Assembly (NCBI GenBank): GCA_021796315.1
Contig: JAJYOH010000281.1
Span: 1 to 7,598, forward strand
Reading direction: 5' to 3'
Length of the DNA stretch: 7,598 nt
Origin: Chloroflexota bacterium
GTDB taxonomy: Bacteria; Chloroflexota; Anaerolineae; Anaerolineales; Villigracilaceae
Made by a program: the position numbers and the translations under genes. The notes beneath the pieces were generated by a model. That model was not told the origin of the DNA and ran no database searches. It saw only the letters and a list, made by a program, of their open reading frames with translations. Within the stretch, counting starts at the first letter, position 1; every line of letters begins with the position of its first letter. This document shows positions 1 to 6,006 of this stretch, piece after piece.

Positions 1-1344
1 CCGCTGTCTTCGATTATCGCCGCGGCGGGTATGTGGCTTACGCGTCAAACAACTTACCCGGCGGGTCGTTTGGGCTTCCTGTTGCTTGCCGCGCTCGTCC
101 CAGTTGCCACTGCCGCGCTGGCTTATGATTTTACAAAGCGCCGCGAGCTGGCGGTCATCTCCGGCTTGCTGGCCGTCTTCTCGATTTATTATGCGCCGTT
201 CATGTCGGTCACGGATAATTACGGCCCGTATCTTTTTCTCGGCGCACTTTATTTTCTGACTCTTTCCTCCCATAAAAAAGTTTCATATTTTATTCTTGGA
301 TTGCTCGCCGGACTTTTGACTCTGGCCCGCAGCGATGGATTGCTTTGGCTCGGCATCACTTTTCTCGTCATCTTCTTCCGCTTCCTTTCGGACCCTTCGA
401 CAGGCTCAGGACAGCGCCGAAAGCCGGGTGCGGCCTCGATCAATCTTCTCCTCGCTTTCTTCGGATTCATCCTCATCACGGGGCCGTGGTTTTGGCGGAC
501 GTATTCCATTTACGGCACATTTCTCGCTCCCGGTGGACATTATTTGTTGTGGCTCAAAAACTATGACGAGACTTTCTCTTATCCTGCCAGCCAGATCACC
601 ATGCAGGCCTGGCTGGCCCAGGGCTGGCCTAAAATTATCAACACTCGTCTCATGGCTTTGCAACTTAATTTGCTCAATGCCTTCGCTGCGCAGGGCGGAA
701 TCTTTTTACTCCCATTTATTTTGATCGGGCTTTGGCAAAATCGAAAAGATGAACGCGTTCGCCTGGCGGCCATTGCCTGGCTCGGACTTCTCTTCGTGAT
801 GACGATCATCTTTCCAAGTGCAGGCGCGCGCGGCGGTTTTTTCCACTCTGGCTCGGCGATCCAGCCTATGTGGTGGGTTCTCGCCCCACTTGGACTCGAG
901 TCCATCGTGGCCGCGGCGCGCAAACGCAACATGTTCACGCCCGATGCGTTTAAAGTATTCCGCGCGGCGTTGGTCGGCATTGCCATCATCATGACGGGCT
1001 TGATTTTTTATCTGCGCGTTTTCTCCGGTTGGGGGGAGGGGGAGCAGAATTATCCCAAAGTGGAAGCCTTCCTCCAGCAAAACGGTATCCGCTCCGGCGA
1101 CGTTGTGATCGTTCGCAATCCGCCCGGATATTATTTGATGACAGGCCGCTCAGCGGTGGTTGTGCCTGATGGCAATGAAGCTACCATGCTGGCGGTCGCT
1201 GCGCGTTATCATGCGCGTTATCTCGTTATTGAAGCCGCAGGCGCGGCTGGGCCCATTGAAGCAGTCTACAACAATAAGCAGAGTCAGCATCTTCGCTTTT
1301 TAGGTGAACTCGATGACACGCGCATCTTTGAAGTCCAACCCTGA
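1..1344 (+). CDS. Polytopic membrane glycosyltransferase, GT-C fold (5' partial)
   Basis: Probable integral-membrane glycosyltransferase using a lipid-linked sugar donor at the outer face of the cytoplasmic membrane. The frame is open from base 1, with no stop before the Met codon at 31, so the true start and the usual catalytic Asp loop after TM1 lie outside the window. Numbered from that Met, there are many hydrophobic segments up to about residue 330. They include LARSDGLLWL (98-107), which matches the ARPDG-type loop of the family, and a GGFFHSGSAIQPMWW loop (268-282). A soluble C-terminal part of about 100 residues (331-437) follows. The next gene has the same architecture, so the two are probably tandem paralogues. 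A cytoplasmic-looking loop (121-133, rich in Arg, Lys, Gly and Ser) is encoded by a dispersed-repeat fragment. The donor and acceptor cannot be told from sequence. Family assignment is fairly sure; the specific function is unknown. Confidence 0.75.
   Translation, partial: PLSSIIAAAGMWLTRQTTYPAGRLGFLLLAALVPVATAALAYDFTKRRELAVISGLLAVFSIYYAPFMSVTDNYGPYLFLGALYFLTLSSHKKVSYFILGLLAGLLTLARSDGLLWLGITFLVIFFRFLSDPSTGSGQRRKPGAASINLLLAFFGFILITGPWFWRTYSIYGTFLAPGGHYLLWLKNYDETFSYPASQITMQAWLAQGWPKIINTRLMALQLNLLNAFAAQGGIFLLPFILIGLWQNRKDERVRLAAIAWLGLLFVMTIIFPSAGARGGFFHSGSAIQPMWWVLAPLGLESIVAAARKRNMFTPDAFKVFRAALVGIAIIMTGLIFYLRVFSGWGEGEQNYPKVEAFLQQNGIRSGDVVIVRNPPGYYLMTGRSAVVVPDGNEATMLAVAARYHARYLVIEAAGAAGPIEAVYNNKQSQHLRFLGELDDTRIFEVQP
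385..423. repeat. REP-like dispersed repeat fragment within the coding region
   Basis: The core CCTTCGACAGGCTCAGG (394-410) is flanked by 7-bp inverted arms, CTTTCGG (385-391) and CCGAAAG (417-423). From memory, this core recurs in many environmental bacterial genomes. It leaves peptide signatures such as PSTGSGQ, FDRLRT and PEPVEG in different frames, and all three can be read here. In this gene it is read in frame as DPSTGSGQRR between two membrane segments. No second copy occurs in the window, so repeat status rests on recognition and not on local comparison. Confidence 0.55.
1302..1307 (+). promoter_or_regulatory. Ribosome binding site deciding the start of the second glycosyltransferase
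   Basis: AGGTGA lies 5 nt before the ATG at 1313, inside the end of the preceding gene. The in-frame GTG at 1304 is itself part of this motif and has no purine-rich sequence upstream, so 1313 is the better start. Confidence 0.5.
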
Positions 1345-2803
1345 TCTTTCGGGCCGCGACCTTGCGCTGTTGGCCGCGGCTGTTGTGTTCGGCGCTGGCG
1401 TTTATTTGCTCGCCAGCTATTTTATTTATGGCATCGGCTTTCCGCTCGACGATTCCTGGATTCATCTCACGTACGCGCGTAATCTTGCCGTGCATGGTCA
1501 GTGGGCATTTCAACTCGGCCACCCGTCCGCAGGTTCCACCGCGCCGCTCTGGACGTTTCTTCTCGCGCTTGGTTTTTGGCTTGGCCTTGCTCCATACTTT
1601 TGGACTTATCTTCTTGGCGGCCTGACTCTTTTTGGTCTTGCCGTGTTGATGGAAAAAACTGCACGACGATTGATCTCAACTTACAATCCGCGCTTTCCAT
1701 GGATCGGACTCTTCTTCGTTTTTGAATGGCATTTTTTGTGGGCGTCCATGTCTGGAATGGAGACTTTGCTCCACGCGCTTTTGGTGACATCTGCGCTGGT
1801 TGCCCTGATGACTGGCTCGCGTCGTTACCTGACTTTGGGCCTGCTGACCGGTCTAAGTGTCTGGGTGCGGCCTGACGGTTTGACTCTGCTTGCTCCGGTT
1901 GCGTTGGTCATTTTTTTGGTCGAGAAATCTTTTGCTGAAAGAGGGCGTGCCCTGGTTTTATATTTTATTGGTTTTGGCTCGCTCTTTGTCCCATATTTAC
2001 TTTTCAATCTTTGGCTTTCCGGCACGCCGATGCCGAATACTTTTTACGCCAAACAGACCGAATACGCTGCGTGGCAGGCCGCGCCTTTTCTTGAAAAACT
2101 TGGTGTTTTATTTCTCCAGCTTTTGACCGGGCCAGGCGTGATCCTTTTACCGGGCGTCATCGCGGCGGTGGTCTTATCCATTCGAAGACGGGCCTGGGCG
2201 ATAATCGCGGCGATGCTTTGGTGCGGCGGATATTTATTGCTTTACATTTTGCGTTTGCCCGCCTACCAGCACGGACGTTATCTCATGCCTGCCATGCCGG
2301 TTTTCTTTTTATTCGGCTTGCTGGCTTATCTTGAATTCCAGACTTCAACTCTTTTCCGCCGTTTTCAATGGATGGTGAAGACAACCTGGCAGATCAGTCT
2401 CATCCTGGTCACGCTTTTATTTTTCGGCCTCGGAGCGCGTTCCTATGGCGAAGATGTGGGGTTAATTGAGTCTGAGATGGTAGTCACAGCCAAATGGGTT
2501 TCGCAAAATATTCCGGCAGGCGCGGTGGTCGCCGCACACGATATTGGCGCCTTGGGGTATTTCGATAACCACCAGTTGATCGATCTGGCCGGCCTCGTCT
2601 CGCCGGAAGTGATTCCTTTTATGCGCGATGAGAACCGTCTGGCGGCGTTTTTGAATCAGCGTGGAGCAGATTATTTAATCGCGTTCCCGGCCTTTTATCC
2701 GCAATTGACGCGCACGGCGAAGCCGGTCTTTGTCAGCGGCGGGAAATTTGCTCCGCTCCTCGATGAGAAAAATATGGCAGTATATGATTGGTCCGGTCAT
2801 TAA
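1313..2803 (+). CDS. Polytopic membrane glycosyltransferase, GT-C fold (mannosyl/arabinosyltransferase-like)
   Basis: Complete 496-residue GT-C type glycosyltransferase. TM1 (about 18-42) is followed by the first external loop with FPLDDSWIHLTYARNLA; the Asp pair D46-D47 is the expected catalytic and metal-site position. Next come PSAGSTAPLW, MSGMET (146-151), RPDG (186-189), PNTFYAK (241-247) and HGRYLMP (320-326). All these landmarks belong to the family that includes lipid-linked arabinofuranosyl and mannosyl transferases. About ten hydrophobic segments run to residue 376. A soluble domain (about 378-496) then carries AHDIGALGYF and IDLAGLVSPE, a C-terminal signature of this subgroup. The gene overlaps the upstream homologue by 32 nt, so the two are probably translationally coupled and act in one glycan or glycolipid pathway. 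A GTG at 1304 would add three residues. Donor and acceptor are not predictable. Confidence 0.8.
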   Translation: MTRASLKSNPDLSGRDLALLAAAVVFGAGVYLLASYFIYGIGFPLDDSWIHLTYARNLAVHGQWAFQLGHPSAGSTAPLWTFLLALGFWLGLAPYFWTYLLGGLTLFGLAVLMEKTARRLISTYNPRFPWIGLFFVFEWHFLWASMSGMETLLHALLVTSALVALMTGSRRYLTLGLLTGLSVWVRPDGLTLLAPVALVIFLVEKSFAERGRALVLYFIGFGSLFVPYLLFNLWLSGTPMPNTFYAKQTEYAAWQAAPFLEKLGVLFLQLLTGPGVILLPGVIAAVVLSIRRRAWAIIAAMLWCGGYLLLYILRLPAYQHGRYLMPAMPVFFLFGLLAYLEFQTSTLFRRFQWMVKTTWQISLILVTLLFFGLGARSYGEDVGLIESEMVVTAKWVSQNIPAGAVVAAHDIGALGYFDNHQLIDLAGLVSPEVIPFMRDENRLAAFLNQRGADYLIAFPAFYPQLTRTAKPVFVSGGKFAPLLDEKNMAVYDWSGH

Positions 2804-2829
2804 ACGGCAATCTTGGTGTAATGCTTTCA

Positions 2830-2838
2830 TGCTATACT
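2830..2838 (+). promoter_or_regulatory. Extended -10 promoter candidate for the two-component operon
   Basis: TGCTATACT is a good extended -10 element (TGn plus TATACT, 5 of 6 against TATAAT). It lies in the 75-nt gap after the glycosyltransferase pair, about 40 nt before the regulator's ATG. No convincing -35 hexamer sits at 16-18 nt; TTGGTG at 2813-2818 is only 14 nt away. The 2804-2878 gap holds no terminator-like hairpin, so read-through from upstream is also possible. Confidence 0.5.
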
Positions 2839-2878
2839 CATGTAGTAATCAAAATATAAAATTGTGAATGGGCCCGAG

Positions 2879-3577
2879 ATGAAAAAAATAACCCTCCTGA
2901 TTATTGATGATCACCCGCTCTTTCGACAAGGTGTGGTTGATTCGTTGACACTTGAATCGGACATGAAGGTTTTAGGACAGGCGTCGAATGGAGACGAAGG
3001 TCTCAGCCTTATTCGTTCGCTAAAACCCGCGGTGGCTGTGCTGGATGTTAATTTGCCGGGCGTCAACGGGCAACAAATTACGCGCCAGGCCACTCAGGAG
3101 AAACTGCCAACCCGTGTGGTGCTGATGACCGGTTACGATGATATCGAGCAGGCAATTCATGCCGCGCTGGCTGGCGCCGCCGCGTATTGTTCAAAGGATA
3201 TTCAACCAGGATCGCTGATGGGCATCATCCGCAATGTCGCCGAAGGGAAATATGTATTCGGCTCGCACGTGATGACTCAACGTGAATTGCAGACCTGGGT
3301 TTCGGAACAGATGGAAGGCGCGCGCCGTTCGTACAGCGAACCCGGCAGTCCTTTTCACCCGCTTTCGGAGCGCGAGATGGAAGTGCTTGAATGCGTGGTC
3401 AAAGGCATGAGCAATAAAGAGATTGCCGGTCTGCTTGGCATCAGCCATCAAACCGTGAAGAATCATGTAACCGCCATCTTAAGAAAATTTGGCGTTGAAG
3501 ACAGGACGCAGGCGGTTGTTTACGCGTTGAAGCATGGGTGGGTTCCGCTTAATGCAGATTTCAAACCTGAGGAGTGA
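2879..3577 (+). CDS. NarL/FixJ-family response regulator (REC + LuxR-type HTH)
   Basis: Cytoplasmic DNA-binding response regulator, 232 residues from the ATG at 2879. The receiver domain (about 3-120) has the acidic pair in LLIIDDHPLF (D10, D11), phospho-acceptor D56 in VLDVNLPG, the switch residue T84 in LMTGYD and the conserved K106 in CSKD, so it looks phosphorylatable. A linker of about 40 residues leads to a LuxR-type helix-turn-helix (about 161-221). It starts PLSEREMEVL, and its recognition helix region contains GISHQTVKNHV. An in-frame GTG at 2864 would add five residues; neither start has a strong ribosome binding site, and the ATG fits the usual N-terminus of the family. The kinase gene follows at once, so this is its cognate regulator. 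Its target genes are unknown, although autoregulation through the upstream gap is plausible. Confidence 0.9.
   Translation: MKKITLLIIDDHPLFRQGVVDSLTLESDMKVLGQASNGDEGLSLIRSLKPAVAVLDVNLPGVNGQQITRQATQEKLPTRVVLMTGYDDIEQAIHAALAGAAAYCSKDIQPGSLMGIIRNVAEGKYVFGSHVMTQRELQTWVSEQMEGARRSYSEPGSPFHPLSEREMEVLECVVKGMSNKEIAGLLGISHQTVKNHVTAILRKFGVEDRTQAVVYALKHGWVPLNADFKPEE
3569..3574 (+). promoter_or_regulatory. Ribosome binding site of the histidine kinase gene
   Basis: GAGGAG is embedded in the last two codons of the regulator, 9 nt before the ATG at 3584. It is only 3 nt from the in-frame TTG at 3578, which favours the ATG and suggests translational coupling of regulator and kinase. Confidence 0.65.
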
Positions 3578-3583
3578 TTGGGC

Positions 3584-4615
3584 ATGGCAACGGATCAAGA
3601 AAAATTGGCGGATGGCGTTGTAAATATTCAGGCTGAGTTGGAGGAGACCCAGCGTGCCTTGCGTGAGATCAAGTTGATGATCGAACAGAGTCAGGTTGAG
3701 CTTACCAAGCTAACCCAGCGAAATGCCGCCATCACGACCCATCTTCAGCAGGTACAGACTCAGATTGCCCAGACCTCACCGGAAGAAATCCGCATGGCTT
3801 ACGACTCGGCTCTCGATGCGCAACAACGATTGTTCGTTATGCGCGGCCAGTTGGAAAAATTACAGGGCGAAAAAAATTATCTTGAGAAATATAAAACCAT
3901 CCTGGAGCGTCCGGGCGCTTCCGCCCCCGGACCCGCGAGCGGCGGTTCCGCCTCGAGTGGAGCAAAAGGCCCCTCTGCCGGGATCGAGATGATCGTCAAC
4001 GCGCAGGAGGCGGAACGCCAGCGGCTTTCGCGCCAAATGCACGATGGCCCGGCGCAGGCCATGTCCAATTTTATTTTGCAAACCGAAATTGCCATGCGCC
4101 TGCTGGACGTTGACCCGGTGCAGGCAAAGGAAGAATTGGGCAGCCTGAAAACTTCCGCGATGGGGACGTTCCAGAAAGTCCGCAACTTTATTTTTGAATT
4201 GCGCCCGATGATGTTGGATGACCTTGGGTTGATCCCAACTGTTCGGAAATATGTGGATGCTTATAAAGAGCAGACCAGCCTGGATGTCAGCCTGACAATC
4301 ACTGGAAGCGAGCGCAGACTCGAACCCTATTTGGAAGTGATGATCTTTCGCGCCATTCAGGAATTGATGGGCAATGCCGCCCGACACAGCCAGGCCACCA
4401 CGCTCAAGGTCAATCTCGACATGGGTAACGACCTGGTGCGCGTCAGTGTGGACGATAATGGCAAGGGCTTCGACCCGGAAGTTGTGCAGGGAGCTGGCAG
4501 CCTGGGCCTGAAACTTATCCGCGAACGCGCTGAAATGCTCGGCGGTCTTTTTGAGATCGATAGCGCGGTAGGGAAGGGCGCACGTATCGTTTTTTCCGTC
4601 CCTGCTCATTCGTAA
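3584..4615 (+). CDS. Soluble DegS/NarX-type sensor histidine kinase (HisKA_3 + HATPase_c)
   Basis: Cytoplasmic histidine kinase, 343 residues, partner of the regulator that ends 6 nt upstream. There is no transmembrane segment or signal peptide. Residues 1-108 are strongly heptad-like and rich in Gln, Glu, Leu and Lys, so they probably form a coiled coil, as in the DegS input region. A flexible Gly/Ala/Ser/Pro linker follows (about 111-134). The HisKA_3 dimerisation domain contains ERQRLSRQMHDGPAQA with phospho-acceptor H153, then FELRPMMLDDLGL. The ATPase domain shows an N box, QELMGNAARH (N264), a G1 box, DDNGKGFD (D291), and a G2-type GSLGLKLIRERAEMLGG. All catalytic landmarks are present, so it should be active. 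The signal must be intracellular or delivered by a protein partner; no PAS or GAF domain is visible. The gene order (regulator then kinase) is the reverse of degS-degU. Confidence 0.88.
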   Translation: MATDQEKLADGVVNIQAELEETQRALREIKLMIEQSQVELTKLTQRNAAITTHLQQVQTQIAQTSPEEIRMAYDSALDAQQRLFVMRGQLEKLQGEKNYLEKYKTILERPGASAPGPASGGSASSGAKGPSAGIEMIVNAQEAERQRLSRQMHDGPAQAMSNFILQTEIAMRLLDVDPVQAKEELGSLKTSAMGTFQKVRNFIFELRPMMLDDLGLIPTVRKYVDAYKEQTSLDVSLTITGSERRLEPYLEVMIFRAIQELMGNAARHSQATTLKVNLDMGNDLVRVSVDDNGKGFDPEVVQGAGSLGLKLIRERAEMLGGLFEIDSAVGKGARIVFSVPAHS

Positions 4616-4623
4616 ATTGGCGG

Positions 4624-4665
4624 AATAAAACATCGGGCCGACCTTGGTCGGCCCGATGTTTTATT
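4624..4665. terminator. Bidirectional intrinsic terminator between convergent operons
   Basis: A perfect 20-bp inverted repeat (4624-4643 and 4646-4665) with TT at the tip has a GC-rich centre, CATCGGGCCGACC, and outer A/T tracts. These tracts give a U-run in transcripts from either strand. The hairpin begins 8 nt after the kinase stop codon and its other end overlaps the TAA of the opposing PilZ gene, so it can serve both operons. Confidence 0.9.
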
Positions 4666-5011
4666 AATTATCCCGGAACCCGTAGGCTTCGATGATTTCC
4701 TGGATGATCTTTATATCTTCAGGTTTGATCTCCACGATTTCGAATCCGCAGTTGTAATTGTCTGGATTTAGGTCTGCCTCGCACCACAGACTTTTGGCCG
4801 TGAAGTTCATGAACGGTCCTTTGGAGATATCCAAAGTCAGTTCCAGTTTTAGGTGTAGCGTCTGGCCGACTGGTACTTGTTCATCGCTGAGAAGCATGAA
4901 GCCGCGTTCCGTGATGTCCACCAGATAGCCGAGTTGCTTTTGGGCGGTCTCATCGTAGACGCGGCCGTAATAAAGCAAATATCGGCGTTTGGTTTTCCGT
5001 CTGTCGGCCAT
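4664..5011 (-). CDS. Single-domain PilZ protein (putative c-di-GMP receptor)
   Basis: Small cytoplasmic protein of 115 residues, consisting of one PilZ domain. The N-terminus has RRKTKRR, which supplies the RxxxR c-di-GMP binding motif (R5 and R9). The second motif, usually D/NxSxxG, appears as DITERG (D32 to G37) with Thr for Ser, a conservative change likely to keep binding. Beta-strand-rich sequence follows (KLELTLDI, FTAKSLWCEA, YNCGFEIVEI), then a C-terminal helix (about 97-112). It lies 46 nt downstream of the methyltransferase gene on the same strand and is probably co-transcribed. There is no ribosome binding site before the ATG. A weak TAAGAT at 5018-5023 on the minus strand, with TGAGCA 17 nt further up, could give a leaderless transcript. 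No output domain is present, so it would act by protein contact; its partner is unknown. Confidence 0.82.
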   Translation of the reverse strand: MADRRKTKRRYLLYYGRVYDETAQKQLGYLVDITERGFMLLSDEQVPVGQTLHLKLELTLDISKGPFMNFTAKSLWCEADLNPDNYNCGFEIVEIKPEDIKIIQEIIEAYGFRDN

Positions 5012-5057
5012 GGATTAATCTTACACATAAACCAGGCGGATGCTCATTGTGGAATCG

Positions 5058-5936
5058 TTACTTTTTTATGGCCCTGGCAATGGCCGCGACGTGTTCAGGA
5101 GTCGAACCGCAGCATCCGCCGACCACGCGCGCGCCAAGTGTGACATATTTTTTTGCGTATTCGGCCATTTCGTCCGGCGTGACATCGTAAATGGTTTCGT
5201 CTCCCTCGAGACGAGGCATCCCCGCATTTGGTTTTGCCCATAACGGGAAACCCGATTCTGCGGCGGCGTATTCCTTGATGACGGCTTCCATGTTTTCCAA
5301 AGTTGTCCCGCAGTTTGCGCCGATCAATGTTGCGCCCATGGCTTTATATTTTTTCATCACATCCGCCGGTTTGACGCCCATCATGGTGCGCGTGCCGCGG
5401 TCGTAGCCGAAGGAAACCACGATGGGCAGGTCGGTCACGGAACGCGTGCCTTCAAAGGCTGCGTTGACTTCTTCCAGCGCAAAGTGAGTCTCTATTACGA
5501 TCAAGTCCACGCCGCCTTCGGCCAGCGACCTGGCTTGTTGCGCAAAAGCCGCGAAGGCTTCTTCATGAGTGAGTGGACCGTACGGTTTCAGCAGTTGGCC
5601 GATCGGCCCAATCGAACCGGCGACCAGCGCTCCGTCCCGCGTAGATGCGGCCTCATGCGCCAATTCAACTGCACGCTTGTTGATCCGCTCCACATCGTCA
5701 GCATGTTTTGCGCCTTTCATGCGCGGAAAAGTCCCGCCGAAGGTACAGGTCAAAATAATATCCGAGCCGGCGGCAACGAAAGCTTTTTCAAGATCGAGAA
5801 TTTTTTCGGGATGATCGAAAACCCAATCCTCGGTGTGCATCCCGCCGACCAGGCCGACCTTTTGTAAATTGGTTCCGGTCGCGCCGTCGGCGACCAGGAT
5901 TTCACCGCTGTTCAATCGTTCAAGAAATTTGTTCAC
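5058..5936 (-). CDS. Homocysteine S-methyltransferase domain protein (MetH N-terminal module-like)
   Basis: Cytoplasmic zinc-dependent methyltransferase of 292 residues. It covers only the homocysteine-binding barrel of cobalamin-dependent methionine synthase; the folate, cobalamin and AdoMet-activation domains of full MetH (roughly 1200 residues) are absent. Landmarks from the GTG at 5936 are DGATGTNLQ near the N-terminus, TCTFGGT, GSIGPIGQLL, and ETHFALEEV. The zinc ligands follow: C209 in GANCGTT, and C275 and C276 in GGCCGSTPEH. PNAGMPRLEG lies between them. The product would transfer a methyl group from a methylated corrinoid protein, or another donor, to homocysteine to make methionine. 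The corrinoid activator gene lies immediately upstream in the same orientation, which supports a corrinoid-dependent role. An earlier in-frame GTG at 5942 is part of the ribosome binding site and is a poorer start. A betaine-type or S-methylmethionine-type donor cannot be excluded. Confidence 0.82.
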   Translation of the reverse strand: MNKFLERLNSGEILVADGATGTNLQKVGLVGGMHTEDWVFDHPEKILDLEKAFVAAGSDIILTCTFGGTFPRMKGAKHADDVERINKRAVELAHEAASTRDGALVAGSIGPIGQLLKPYGPLTHEEAFAAFAQQARSLAEGGVDLIVIETHFALEEVNAAFEGTRSVTDLPIVVSFGYDRGTRTMMGVKPADVMKKYKAMGATLIGANCGTTLENMEAVIKEYAAAESGFPLWAKPNAGMPRLEGDETIYDVTPDEMAEYAKKYVTLGARVVGGCCGSTPEHVAAIARAIKK

Positions 5937-5941
5937 TGTCA

Positions 5942-5947
5942 CTCCTC
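5942..5947 (-). promoter_or_regulatory. Ribosome binding site of the homocysteine methyltransferase gene
   Basis: On the minus strand GAGGAG ends 5 nt before the GTG at 5936 (first base). It overlaps the alternative GTG at 5942, so the downstream GTG is the likely start. Confidence 0.65.
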
Positions 5948-5953
5948 TTGCTC

Positions 5954-5998
5954 AGGCCGCCGTCCTCGGCGGCCTTCCTGCGCCGGGGACGGCGCAGG
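5954..5998. repeat. Paired REP-like hairpins in the activator-methyltransferase gap
   Basis: Two hairpins stand side by side. One is AGGCCGCC / GGCGGCCT (5954-5961 and 5968-5975, loop GTCCTC). The other is CCTGCGCC / GGCGCAGG (5977-5984 and 5991-5998, loop GGGGAC). The second, reverse-complemented, shares the core CGCCGTCCYCGGCG with the first (13 of 14 identical), so they are inverted copies of one motif. No T-run follows on either strand, which argues against a terminator. A REP/REPIN-type element or an mRNA-stabilising structure fits better. Confidence 0.65.
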
Positions 5999-6006
5999 TG
6001 AGCGAG

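Noticed and set aside
579..992. Open frame on the minus strand inside the first glycosyltransferase gene
   Set aside because: Its low-complexity, Ala/Arg/Met-rich translation matches nothing and opposes a well-supported membrane protein.
1031..1043. G-rich tract (six G, A, five G, A, G) as a phase-variable slippage site or G-quadruplex
   Set aside because: There are only two G-runs, too few for an intramolecular quadruplex. The frame is intact through it, and a six-base run is short for slippage-based switching.
2813..2838. Classical -35/-10 promoter with TTGGTG and TATACT
   Set aside because: The 14-nt spacing is too short; the extended -10 alone is the better reading.
3911..3990. GC-rich small inverted repeats in the kinase linker region
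   Set aside because: The short 5-bp stems are explained by the Gly/Ala/Pro codons of the flexible linker; there is no sign of a regulatory element.
3860..4633. Long open frame (257 codons) on the minus strand opposite the histidine kinase
   Set aside because: It lies antisense to a gene with complete kinase motifs, crosses the terminator hairpin, and its translation shows no recognisable domain; it is a codon-bias shadow.
5484..5867. Plus-strand open frame across the methyltransferase gene
   Set aside because: The minus strand here encodes conserved homocysteine methyltransferase motifs continuously; the plus-strand translation has no family features.
5954..5998. Hairpins as an intrinsic terminator after the corrinoid activator gene
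   Set aside because: No T-run follows the stems on the minus strand; the next bases are TGAGCAAGAGGAG, which is the ribosome binding region of the next gene.
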